Origin: Costus lasius
Lineage: Eukaryota; Streptophyta; Magnoliopsida; Zingiberales; Costaceae
DNA length: 64,000 nt
Reading direction: 5' to 3'
NCBI GenBank assembly: GCA_027563935.2
Contig: CM050454.1
Span: 2,092,501 to 2,156,500 of the forward strand
Shown piece by piece: positions 1 to 13,500 of this stretch. How positions within the stretch are numbered: position 1 is the first letter of the stretch; each line of letters begins with the position of its first letter. Under the pieces are notes generated by a model that was not told where the DNA came from, made no database searches, and worked only from the letters and a program-made list of their open reading frames with translations. The position numbers and the translations under genes were made by a program.

Positions 1-1202
1 TTCTGTAATTTTCATTAGTGTGAAATAAATGTATATCTGAAACACTTTTTTACTCACTTCAATCCACATCCTAATTGTTCCAAAAGTAAGCAGAACATAT
101 TGTAGTAAGGGACGGTTCCTCTATTATATAGAAACAAAAGTTTAAGGAAAATAGCCAATGACACCATTAAATTGCATCAACAGGAGACAAAAACTCAAAT
201 TCAGATAAATATAACCATAGAACCCCTTTTAGCTTGTGTTCTTGTGAACTCAGGCTATGTATTCACTTTGTATGAGTAGCAAAGTTATAAGCATGATGCA
301 TAACAATGTCTACACATGAACAATTCATGCCAGGTCCGACCAGTTCTACCGGTCTATAATCGGACCAATACATACCGGTTGGTACCATACAGTATCGACA
401 TAGTCACAAGCAAGGCAGCCAGCTGAGCAAGCGGAAGGGGAGGTGGACATTCTCGCGTTAGCTCCTCTTCCGCTTCCTCTTCCTCTCTTTCTCTCCTTCT
501 CTGCCTCCTCCTCATTCTTCTTCTCCTTTTTCTTCTCCTTCCTTATTCGCTCAATTCAGGAGACTAACATTTTCTGTAATTTGCATTAGTGTGAAATAAA
601 TGTATATTTGAAACACCCTTTTTACTCGCTTCAATCCATATCCTAATTGTTCCAAAATTAAGCAAAACATATTATAGTAGGGGTCGGTTCCTCGATTATA
701 TAGAAACGAAAGTTAAGGCAAATAGCCAATGACACGATTAAATTACATCAACAGAAGACAAAAACTCGAATTCAGATAAATATAACCATAGAACCCCTTT
801 TAGCTTGTGTTCTTGTGAACTCTGGCTATGTACTCACTTCATATGAGACATGATGCATACCAATGTCTACACATGAATAATTCATGCCAAGTCTGACAGG
901 TAGTACCGGTATGCAATTGTACTAATAATACCAGTTGGCACCGGGCAGTATCAACATAGTCCCAGGCAAGGGAGCAGAGAAAGGTAAGGTGGGACATGCT
1001 CGCATTCACTCCTCCCCCTCTTTCTCCTTCTCCTTCTCCTTCTCTTTCGCTCCGCTCTGTTCTGCCAAGGTGGGACATGCTCGCATTCACTCCTCCCCCT
1101 CCTTCTCCATCTCCTTCCACTCCGCTGGATTCCGCCATTTTCCAAGCGCTTACCCTTCTCTCGGACCAAAACCAGGAATTTCGCCCGGTTCAGAATGGTT
1201 TT
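1..1202. repeat. Tandem duplication, period about 571 bp
   Basis: The block that opens the window recurs from 572 (both begin TTCTGTAATT). The first roughly 330 bases of each copy align almost base for base; after that they diverge into related but different CT-rich tracts that start with ACCGGT-type sequence. Copy 2 also contains an internal 83-bp duplication (about 985-1067 and 1068-1130). Copy 1 begins exactly at the window edge, so more copies may lie upstream. The block lies beyond the last nucleotidyltransferase exon I can see, so it is probably intronic. No coding signal was found; short ORFs here are low-complexity Ser/Pro or Arg/Glu strings. Confidence 0.85.
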
Positions 1203-1514
1203 GTAAACCGATTCATGTATAACTATATGAAAATAACATATGCATAACACGGCTGCATATTTTTCAACATACTGCTAAAAATCTAATATCTGAATAAGGG
1301 TTTCCAAATTTACATAATAACAATTTTCAAAAATTAACTCACAGTCCAACATAAATTGAGGAGAACAACAGCATGGAAATGAAGTAGATGGTAAGCTATG
1401 ATTCATTGATTCATTGATAGACGCATTTCAAAATCAATCCATCAAAGCTACTCCACCTTCTAGTAAGATATTGGTTTTACAGAAAATAATGCAACCAACA
1501 GTTTCGTCGTTTAC

Positions 1515-4500
1515 CAAACAATATGAACTTAGACCGCCAGAATAAGCATGATCCAAGCTGCGATCAGCCAAGAACTTCTTCAGTACTAAAGCCAGTGGTA
1601 CACAAGCAGGAAATTGTTGGGTGAGTTCTCTAACCTGCACATAACAAGTCGTGCATTGGCGTGTCATTAATCTCTCATCCTTCCAATGATTTTAAATGCT
1701 ATACACGTGCATATGTAGAAGCTTGTTGCATTGCCACAAAGGAAAGATGGCACAAACTAATTCAAGTTGTTTCTGTCGGATTGGCAAGAAGAGAAAGAAT
1801 AAGAAAGAAGTAATATTGTTAAACATTCAAAGGAAACATTAACAGGCCTTCAACAGTATTTAAACAAGATGAGCATAAATGATAAAACATGCTTGAATTC
1901 CAACTTGATCAGTACAGCTAGTGATATGGACTGAAAATATATAATTAAAGTTTTATTACCTTTTCCTAACATGTTTATGCTTTAGATGTCCTCCATAGGG
2001 ACTTAACGATGAGTAGGATAGCCATACTAGTGTTCTTTTTTTTTTCACCACAGTTAGTAACTAGGATTAGCCTTTTGTTTTGGGCTTTGTATACCAATAT
2101 TATTTCATTAACAATTTCAAATCTGGTTACAACAAAAATATTCCAACGTAAAGTGAGAATCTTGGATGTGTTAACCACTGGTTTCCATGCACAATCACGG
2201 ATGAACCCAGACCAAGTAACAACATTGGTTCCACTTTTTCTATTTCTACCCCATTAATAGTATCAGTCATGGAATAATTTGTCCTTATACCTCTCTACAG
2301 AATAAGGTACGTGAGCAAAAGAATACACATCTGCTATATGTGTTTTGCACAATTATTTTTCTTGCAAACGTTCCTAAAATTTTTAACTATTATAAAAACA
2401 ACATATCTTATAGGTAGACTTTTCAGTTGTTCATGGACAATCACCATTTTCCATTCTCCACCTTGGCATGTGAGGCTGCTACAAGATCCTATGGCCTAGC
2501 AACCCATCCCGAGTAAGGTGTAGACAAAGTTAAAATTAATGGTTCACCTTTTGATCTTACTAAATATTTTTTGAGTATTTATGTTTCGCTCATATTTAGG
2601 ACTGAGTTATAAACAAGGTTTTGAATGCCTTTTGAACCATTACTGACACTGCATGTCTACTTCTTATTTCCATCGCGCACCACAAGCAGCTTCGTTGCGC
2701 TTGCGGATTCTTCTTCTTCTTCTTATTTCCATCATGTGCCATCTCTCGCTATATAATGGTTCACCTTTGGTCTCACTAAATATTTTTTGAGTATTTATGT
2801 TTCACTTATATTTAGGACTGGGTTATAAACACGGTTTTAAATGCCTTTTTTGAACCATTACTGACACTGCTTGTCTTCTTTCCATCACGCACCGCAAGCA
2901 GCTTTGTCATGCACTTGCCTATTCTTCTTCTTCTTCTTCCCATCATGTGTTGTCGCTCACGAATTATTCTTCTTCAAAGAGTGCATCTTCTTCACACCTC
3001 AAATAAAGAACAATTCTACTTACATAGCGATGAAGCTACTCGCGGAATGTAGTGGGAAGAAGAAAAAGATGACAGCACAAAGATGACGGGTGCCGAGAGC
3101 TTCCACCGGTACCGGTCCTTCTTCTTTTGCCACGAGAGAGAGAAAACACGTCGTCGTCTTCTTCACACATCAACTTCACGACAATTCTACATATGTTATT
3201 TCCTTCAAGCCCATTTTCTTTTTTTTTATTCTACCATTTCTACCTCCAATCACATTGTTATGACACCACTATTGCCACCCATCTCCCACTATCTCCAACA
3301 ACATCATCCCCTCCGCACCGTATATTAGACATGTATCTCCTTTAGATTCATTATGAATACCTACATCCTCAACATCAAAAGATCAAGTGCTACCTACTTC
3401 ATATTTACACATTCATCTCCAAAAGGTTGTAATAAAGTGGGTATGATTAACATATATACATTTGCATAAAGTGTAACAAGTATGGTATATTAATTATAAG
3501 ATATATTAATGATAGGTTAATACATTATATCATCTTATTTTGGCTATAGGCTATATATGTCATTTTTATATTTCCAATTAAATGTTTCTATCATTTCACA
3601 ATATATCATAGTGTTTGAAATTTTGGTCCGAATCTGTCCGAAATTTTCAATTTGTACCAGTCTGAGATGGGACTAGTTTCAATGTAGCATGTGTCGATAC
3701 ATACGGTTTTACTGTAGCATTATGCATACCGGTTCGGCAGCTAACCAGACCGAGCAACCGGACCGGTTTTTAAAACCATGATATATCATTCTACCAAATG
3801 TTTTCCGGAGAATTTTAGCCTGGTCTTGATTGCTATTTTTAATTTGATTCCTTTACTTTTATTTTCATAATTTAGTTTGTAAGGTTTTATTATCTAGGAT
3901 TTTGTCACCAAAGTTCAAAATATTGGTCCCTAAAATGTTATGTTTCTCAATTTGGTCCCTTAAGTTTAAACTTTTTATAGTTGTGCATAAAAATCAATGG
4001 TAAATTTAGAAAAAAAAAAGTTAGAAATTAGTCTACAATAATCAGTAGAAGATAAAATGTGGAAAAAGGTGAAAAAAAGATGAAAAGTGATTGACTAGCC
4101 AATAAGAGTCCAAATGTGCATGGAATACTAATTCAAGGTGCAAATATGGATGCAATAACCCACTAGAATACTCAAGAATATACATATTTGCATACAAAGA
4201 AAGGACCAAGGTTCAAAAACCACTTTGAACCATTGTCTGCACTGGTACATACTAGTCATTACCAACCGGTCGAACCAATTTTAAATTTTATATATATATA
4301 TATCTAGTGCTGACTTGTGCTGGGTACCCAATCCAAGCTCGGGTACAAACAAGAAATACTGTTTGGTTTTGGACCAATATTTTATATCACAGAAAGGACT
4401 AGCAAAAGAAAGAAAAGGGAAGCAAAGCAAGGCACGAATAGAATAATAGAATGAAAGTTAACACAAGTTGTGTTTGAAAAAAAAAGGTTAAGCTAAGGAG

Positions 4501-7500
4501 GACAGCTTGTGCTGGGTACCCATCCAAGCTCGGGTACAAACAAGAAATATTGTTCGGTTTTGGACCAATATTTTATATCACAGAAAGGACTAGCAAAAGA
4601 AAGAAAAGGGAAGCAAAGCGAGGCACGAATAGAATAATAGAATGAAAGTTAACACAAGTTGTTTTTGAAAAAAAAAGGTTAAGCTAAGGAGGACAGCCCA
4701 AATGTGATTGAAATAAGATGAGATATAGATAAGTTCACGCAGTCCATCAAGAGAGGTGTGATAGGGGAGGAAAAGAGGTAAAAAACACAAGGATAGAGCT
4801 TGATCATTTCCATCCCATATAAACACAACCTATCCTAAAATCAAAATGAAAAGACGTTTGGAATCACCTAATATAATAGTTCATACCTTGAAGCATACCA
4901 AACAATACAAGTAAAGCAATCAAATGGTAGTTATACAATAATAAGTAAAAAAAACATGATTAAAGAACATGAAATGAACAGATACTTGGCAATCACCTAA
5001 TGAACCATGAACTTTATATGACCATATCTCCACCTGAAACAATGTTAATCCGCTAGCACAAATTGAAACATTTAAAGTGCAAAAGAATAAAACTTTTGCC
5101 CAAAAAAGTTGAGGCTAATGCAATTTAACAAAATTTGCTTAAACCTATATCAAGTATTCAAAAACCGATCCGGCAAGTACGGTACCAGTACCGTACCGGC
5201 AAACCGGGTGGCAGCGGGCGGAAGGCCGGGCAGCTTCCGACAGCGGCAGAAGCTTCATTCGCCGCTCGCTGCCTCCCTCTGCCATCTGGCCACGAGCATG
5301 AAGTCATGCTCGTTCCGGGACCGGACGGCCACCGGTACAGTATGGTTCTTCAATCCTTGACCTATATTTGAAAAATGAAATAACCTCTACAATGAGAGAG
5401 AGCAATACTGAAACCAATCATTCATGATATATTCATTTTTTCGATAGCAAGTGAAAAAAATTCTAAAACCTTTGGGGTAAAACTATAAAGCACAGAGATT
5501 ACCAGTTCAGAAGTTTGAAGTCCTGTATGTGAGGATGACTTGAAGCTGATATCAAGAGAAATTGACTTTACATTAATGGTATCGTCCTTTTTCATCTCTG
5601 TATCTATTGGCCAAGAGGAACAATCTGGAATAGAAAGGTCAGAATGAGGAATGATGCTTTGCCTCCTATCTATCATGGTTGAATGTGCATGTGATATGTC
5701 AACCATTGAAGAAGCATCTCTTGAAATATCAATGTCATTAGGAACCTCTGCCACCAGCCTGATGACAGGTATCTGCAAAAAGAATTCAAATTCAAGTAAC
5801 ACATTCAAAATACAACCATAAAAATAAAGAACTTAACATGATCTGCATAGAAGAAAGTTTACCGCAGTATTCTCTATGGTTTTTAGGGAGTCATTCCTAA
5901 CCCATTCCTGGTTTCCCAGGTACCTAGCTGCATGCTGGAAGATGAAAAAAATTTGAATATCATGTATTAGCAAATACAAACTATAATCAGAATTTACTCC
6001 ATTTCATATTTACATGCAATTATAAGTAACCGTGTCTAGGTGCCGACCTCACCAATTGTCACATGCCCAATTAGCAAAATGGGAGTAGAATCAACCAATC
6101 AGGATAAGCTAGAGATGAAATGGCCAGCCATATCTAAGGACCAAAGGGATCGGCCAAAAGAATAATTTGAATCTATAAGTAGCATAAAATTAAGGATAGA
6201 GTTGAAAAACTTTTTCTGGCAGTTTGCTTTAAAATTTTTATACTCTACATCAAAAAATATTTGGGCAGGTCTGGACAAATTGTGGACACTCCCTAGATAA
6301 TAGTTCAGAGTAGATACATTACTAGATATATTCCATTTTCATATTTACTCTGGTACCCTCCATGTCGTAGTATAAGTGAGATTAGACTAATGATAAAATT
6401 TACTTTAATCATAAGATGATAGTAGAGCAAACCTAAACTTTCCCTTAATCTTAATCTTAATCTCCCTTTTGCCTCTCACTCTCATTTTTTTCATGTTCCC
6501 TCTTCCTCTACTGGACCTAAGTACTGTATTGACAAGTACAGTGGGAAGAAATTTTTTTCCTGGTCAATTCTCACAGAAAATTACATCTTGACTCTTTAAC
6601 AGTTGACAATACTGATTGAAGTGTTTTTCAACATGGCAAACTTCTCATCTTGTTCTCATATGGATACTGTATAGTCTTTCTCATCTTGCCCACTATTAAG
6701 GATGCATGTGATTTTCTTTGAGAATCTTACTTTCAGAATATAATATTTTTCATGTCTATTCTTTTGTTAGCGTCACCTAGGAATACAATACTAAGTCATG
6801 GACGAATATGAACTAATTGAGTGTCACCCTCTCGCCATAAATTTAAGTGTTTAGAAAAGGTAACGTAACATATCCATCCCTCAAAGTCTATTTGTGGGCA
6901 ATTGAAAGCAAACAGTTATATTCCTGATTTGACAGCTGCTTGGTTCTCAAATCACAAGTTCTGCAGGTCACTGACCAAACACATATAGTTGTTTCATCCT
7001 TGATCCATCCCACTCTATCTTTCCTTTATGATAGGAGAGGTGACAGAAGGGCAGCCAAGAAACATGAAGTTATGTACCAGCCTTTAGGAGGAACACATTC
7101 GCTGTTGTATTCTCTTTGGTTGCCTGCTCTATTTGTTAGATCATTGCTTGGTCTATCTACTATACAAGTTGTTGAAAAAATTTTTGCCCGCATGTGATGC
7201 AGCAAGGCACCCCATCTCTAATACACAAATCTTAAAGAAAAACACAAATCCTTAAGCAAGTCAAAATACACGAATCCTCAGTCAATATATACAATGTTCA
7301 GTCATCATACACGATTATTGAAGTCAATATACACAATGTTCAGTCAACATAAACGAATATCTAAAGTTAATATACACGATATTCGGTCAACATATACGAA
7401 CATTTAAAGTTAACATACACAATGTTCAATCAACACACACGATGTTCAATCAACACACACGAACATCTAGAATCAATATGCACGATGTTTAGTCAACACA

Positions 7501-10500
7501 CAAAATCCTAACATCGTGTATATTGCCTTCAGACGTTCATGTATGTTGACCGAAACTTCGTGTATTTTGACATGCATTAAGATTTGTGTATTGAAGATTG
7601 GGATACCCTTATGAAAAAAAAAAATTCCCATTATTCCTTCCACACCTATTTTGATGAGTTTGAGATTATCTTTATTGCCACTTGTCCTCAACCTCTAGTA
7701 TTGCCTCTGCTGCCTCTTCTAGTACATCTGGTTTCAGCATCTTATCCCAGATGTTAGGTAAGCATTTTCATCTCTTTATGCAATAGAAATCAGGTCAATA
7801 ATAAATCAATCTTATTTTAGGTCTCACATGAACACCAAACGCTCTGTAGTGGCTTAACTAGGCACCCAAAATCACGTGCCACATCTTAACATTGCTAATT
7901 AGGAAAGATTGCTCCGCTGACAAATGGACTAACTGGAATGGAAAAATTACTTTTATAACTGTTTATATAATCAGAAAAGGGAGAAAGGAACGTCAAGAAG
8001 TCTTTACCTTTGCACGAAGTGATGTGCGTGCAAATAATTGAAATCAAGGACTATGAACTATTAAAATTGCTTACATAAGTTTGCCTTTCTTATCTAGATT
8101 GCCTATTCAACCTAGGACATGCAGCACGCATATGGTTAGATGTTATCAAAGTCATCCTTTAAATGTTAGACACATCATCAAACATGCTGAAGTACTCTAG
8201 TTTATTTCAGCTCAAGACTTCTCATAGTATAACATCCCAGCGTATGACCTCCCAGTTACTGGAACATACATTTATACTGCTTGCCTAACACATAGACCAG
8301 TTCTAGATACAGGTGCCTCTAAGCATGTCTGTAAGCATCTCTGCTCTTTCCAACCTTACATCAGAGCTCCTCAGTCCTCCCTACCAATGTTACACTTGCT
8401 GATAGGTTTGTCTCATTGGTAAAAGGGCATAGGCCAGAGCTGGCACTACCATTTTACTTTATTTTAAATGCTCAAAATTTGAAAATATAGCAAGTCTCCT
8501 TTTACCTCCTTCCCATCCTGCCTCCTCAGTCAATTGTGGCCCCTGCTCAATCTGCCTGCATGTCACCTCTCATGTCTGCCTTCTCCCTCTCTCTCCCCAT
8601 CATCAACCGCTGCCTCTCCATCTCTCTTTCACTTCAAGATGACTATCTCCCTTCTCCAACCCTTTTAGAGTTGCAATTTCTCTAACGTAGGACAACAAAT
8701 ATGTAATTCCTCTCCAATCCCCAATCTGGGTTTCCAATATAAACTCCTTGTGGATCATAGATTTTTCAAGTGTTACCACCTCTCTCTAACCCTCTATCAT
8801 TTTCAATACAATTAAACTCAACAATTATCTCCTATAGGTTAGATTTTTTTTTCATTATTTAAAAACTTCCATAAGGAATAGCATTTGATTCTAACTCCAA
8901 GGATTCACCTCTTATCACTTAGGTTGTGTTTAATAGGAGGGAAAGTAGGAAGGAAAGGGTGGAAAAGAAGAAAAAATAACACTTACCCTTGTTTAGTATG
9001 AAGGACGGATAAGGGTGAACAGAAATGACCATCCAAATGCGTTCCGCCCAAATCGGGTGGAAAATCTACTGTAGACATTCCCTCTCATTGTCCACGCTCG
9101 CTAATGCCCTCGCTGCTATCCATGCTCGCCGCAATCCCTCACTGCTTGCCACTCGCGAGCTCGCCCTCACCCTCGCTGCTCACAAACTCGCCCTCGCCGC
9201 CGTATGCCAGCCATGGTTCCAAAACTCAGTCCGGCGGCCGGCCGGACCGGTACATACCGCCGGTACCGTACCGATGCCGGATGAAAACTGGCAGAACCCT
9301 AGGAACCAGTACATACCGGAGCATGCTCCGAAGCTTTCCGGTGCCGGTCCCTCACCAGACCGGTACAAACCGGCCCGCCGGTACCAAGTTTTGGAACCAT
9401 GATGCCAGCGCAAGATTATCTTCGCTACCAGCGGCAAGGTCGAGCGGCAATCGCACGTGAATCCTTCATCCTCTTCCTCCTTTCCTCTCCCTCCTCCTTC
9501 CCTTTCCCCTCTTTTTTCCTTCCGTCCTACTAAACACAATCTTAGTAATTTTCTAACTATAGAACTCACATTCCTCCAACTTACCTTTAACAACACATAG
9601 TACTACAGTAAGGGCTGAGCATCTTATTTGAGATTGAAGATATCTTCATATAAGTAATAAAATTGATAGGCATTCTACTCAGATGTGTGCAGAGTATATC
9701 ACATTTGGCTATTGTACTCTTCATGCGCAATGGTTAATTCCATACTATTCAGGTGAGAATTGTCAAATCCGCACCATAAGTAATAAAATGACATGCATTC
9801 TGTTGAGGAACAAAAGTTATGAGCTGAGTATCACATTCGGCTATTGTACTCTTTATGCACATAATATGGACTAGGGGTGTTCACCAATTTTTTACCAAAA
9901 TAAAAACTAATCCCGAACCATTTGAACCGGTTAACTGAAAATCGGTTAATTGATTTTTCGATACAGTTAACTGTATTTTGTATATATAAAAGAAAATTAT
10001 TTAAAATTATAAAATAAAAATGTTTAAAATTACAAAATAATTTAAGATAAATAAATATAAATATTTTCGGTTAACCGTTGATTTTCTATGTAATATTTAT
10101 TTTTATATATAAATAAATATTACATAAATAAATAATATATACTAGTTTGATCGGTTAACCAGCGGTTCGGCAAAATCCCAAACCGATAACCGGTCAACCG
10201 GTAAAAAAACCAACTAATTAAGAACCGCTCGATTCGGTTAACCAAAAAATCAGTTTGGTTAACCGCCATTCGACGGTTCAATGGGTTTTTTGCATACCCC
10301 TAATATAGACGCAATGGTTGATTCCATACTATTCAACAAAGATGTGAGAATTGTCAAATCGGCACCATAACTCATAAGATAAATAGATAATTGAACGACA
10401 GATGTTGATCCTTCCTATGAGATTCCAAAGAAATATTCCATAGCATGGATCATGGTTCCAAAACTTGGTCCGGTACCGCTGGTACCGGCCGGTTTGTACC

Positions 10501-13500
10501 AGTCCGGCGAGGGACCGGCACCGGAAAGCGTCGGAGCATGCGGAGCAAGCGGCAGGCGGCGAGGCGGGCGGCGGAACAGCGGCGCCGGAACGAAGCTTCC
10601 GGCCGCCGAAGTTTTCGCCGCCCGCCTCGCCGCCTGCCGCTTCCTAGGGTTCCGCCGGTTTTCATTCGACACCGGTACGGTACCGGCGGAATGTACCGGT
10701 CCGGCCGGCCGCCGGACGCTGGACCGAGTTTTGGAACCATGGCATGGATTGAGGAACCAGTCCGATACCAGCTGGTTCCTCCGGTTTGTATCAATCCGGT
10801 GGAAGACCGGTCCCAGAGTAGTGGTGTACCGGGGCAGCGCTGGCGGAAGAAGCTTCCACCGCTGGCGGCGCTCGTAGCGCGGCCCAGTTGTGCCACTGGT
10901 ACAAACCGATTTGGCAAATGTTCGAACTGAAATTTTAATCCATGTTCCATAGTTTGGGCCCATAATAAATAATTTCTGTCATTTAGTTCGAATGTAGTGC
11001 TGTGGTGGGATTAAGTTTATTGTTTGTAGAGGTAAAATCCAAGGTGCAAGAGAAGTATAAAATCATAAGAACGTGGGTCACCTCACTGCCAAGGAAAGTC
11101 CCATCACACCAATGAGGGCATAAAAGCCTTCCATGCGAGGCAGTGTGAACACAAGAGAGAAGCTCTTATTGTGACACCTCACAACCCTAAACATGCTTAT
11201 ATCTCTTTTTTTTACAAGTGGAAAGTTAAAATTTAAATAGGTTGCAAAGAAGGTTGATCCTACTAGATATTATCATATTATAAGAAAGTTTACTTGTCTT
11301 ACTATTACTAGATCAGACATTTCATTTGACATTGGTGTTATCCTACAATATATGCAAGAATCAAAGTTATTTAATTAAAAGATTGTTCTGCATATTTTGT
11401 ATTGTTTAAAAGAAGCTCCTAGAATAGGTTTGTTATGTAGAAGGAATGGTCACAATAAAGTTGATTCCTTTAATAATGCTAATTATATAAATGTTCTTGA
11501 TATGAAATCCATCTCAAGATTTTGGAATTTTTTTAGTGAAAACTAAGATACTTGACAAGCAAAACATGAAGTATTATAGCAAGTTGAAGTGATGATGATG
11601 AATACGGGTCATGGCATACACTAGTTCACCTCTACAATATAATTCTCCTTCATGTTATCGCAGCTCCATATTCTCATAACTTATTAGTTAGTTCTTTCTC
11701 CTTATTATGTGTATAAACTATAAATAGTTATGCATGTAATAGATTAATATGTTATCTATCTCAAGTGATATTCTGTCTCAACTAGGAATAAAATAAAAGC
11801 TATTTCTCCCACCTCTTTCTTCATGAAGCTTTGCTCTTACCCCAGCAAACAATTATGAATTTCACCCTTATCTCATTGGATTGAACATTCACAATATCCT
11901 CCTTTATCCATCTCTTTTCGCTCTTTAATTTCTGCATTTAAGATCCATCCAATTTGAACGCTACCATCGCCTCTTGTCTCTTATTACAAATCTCCCTAAT
12001 CTCCACTTCTAGCCTGTTAAGGCACAAACTTCTTTGGCTTCACAACACCCATATCATCGTCTCTTTAAGGATTCCTTTAACATAACCAATTATGTACATA
12101 AAGTCTCTCACTTGTACACAAACAAGTAGCATTTCTCTTGCCTGCTTGTTGATTGATGTGGTCAAACATCATCTATATTTCACATATGCATCAGGAAGCA
12201 GCATTTTTGTATATCTGATAGTCACATGTAGCCAACAGCCTCTTCCATTCATGAGCAATTAATAACACAACCTCGTCATTTTTTTCCTACTAGCAATAGT
12301 ATCTCCATGAAATAACAATTTAGGTATAGCTAATATTGTTTAAACTCAATGTTATATCAACTTTGTTATGTTAAGTTCAACATAAAATATCAGTTATCAT
12401 CATGAATTATATAGTTAGTTATCACCATGTTCAATTGGCACATCACAGCTCTCTATGTTATTATTAACTCACCATGCTTTCGTTACCTTTAAATTATTTT
12501 TTTTCTCCTTATTTAGGGTACAAATATCCCTAGCATGTAATAGATTAATATGCCAATCTATCTCAAGTTGTTTTGTTCCACAAATAAAATAACAACAATT
12601 GATTGATTTGATCACAAAGGCTATTAAACAAATAGATGTATCTCAAAAAATCGTTGTAGAATTGTCACAAATAAAAATTTGATGGCAACCTAGAATAAGA
12701 AAAAAAAACAAAAGATTAGATCCCTCACCAATTTTAGGACAAATCTATGTGGTATTGTTATGAACCAATAAAACAACAAGATTACCTGAAGGCATGTTTC
12801 CTTGATACCATTACGACCTTCCAAAATTCCAGCTTCTTTAATTGGTTCCTGAGGATAAAAGTTCAGTAGTGTCTTCTCAACAAATCGATTTTATATTAAA
12901 ACAAGGACCAATGCAAATTTCTAACCAAATTCCGCACTGGAGGAAGAGAAACCACAAGATCGACATCACTGGTTGGAAGAGCTAAACCAGTTGCATTCGA
13001 CCCATATATATTTGTCCTAGACCGTGGCCAAAGGACTTGAAGGGACCGTGTCACCCGCTTGACAGCCCAACTTATATAGGGTTTCTTGACCAGATTCTCA
13101 GCAGCAACCTTTTAGCATTATTGACGATGAACCAGCAATCAATTATGGAAATACTTCAAAAACAAGGGTATTGATGAAAAATATTGGTCAAACAGAAAAC
13201 TGTTGGCGTTAAATTATGCAAATTACATATCTGGCATGAGTGCATGTAGCACATTCTTCAGTAAAATAATATGCAATTCATAGAACAAAAAGAGAAAAAC
13301 GATAACTTGTAAACCAAGCAATGATGATTACATAGATAAAACAATTAGCACTATCATGGACCTAAAAAAGTTACAAAAAGGAAAGAAAAAGAAGAAAAGA
13401 ACAACGAAACAAACTAGGATAATTTTTCACAAAACTACCAACCTGCTTACAGAAACAGTCGATTTCTTCATGGAGAAGATTGTGCATGATAGATAGGGAT

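Larger units (their letters stand above)
10444..10944. mobile_element. Outer GGTACC/ACCGGT-family MITE, interrupted by a nested copy
   Basis: Left end CATGGATTGAGGAACCAGTC (read after removing the inner element and one of its target copies) and right end (reverse complement) CATGGATTAAAATTTCAGTT are inverted. TTCCATAG flanks both sides (10436-10443 and 10945-10952) as a perfect 8-bp duplication. Without the inner element and its duplicated site the outer one is about 202 bp. It lies in the long nucleotidyltransferase intron. Confidence 0.85.

Noticed and set aside
4982..5035. Possible extra nucleotidyltransferase exon (TTTCAG then GTGGAGATATGG)
   Set aside because: The neighbouring exons (ending TSEL and starting VRELTQQFP) join in phase and match the family's continuous sequence without it.
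9025..9596. ORFs of 118-138 codons on both strands
   Set aside because: They span the Harbinger-like element and its nested MITE; the peptide is low complexity with no domain.
10415..10963. Overlapping ORFs of 141-182 codons on both strands
   Set aside because: They lie wholly in the nested MITEs, their peptides repeat the GTGTG/RYRY patterns produced by GGTACC palindromes, and open frames appear on both strands at once.
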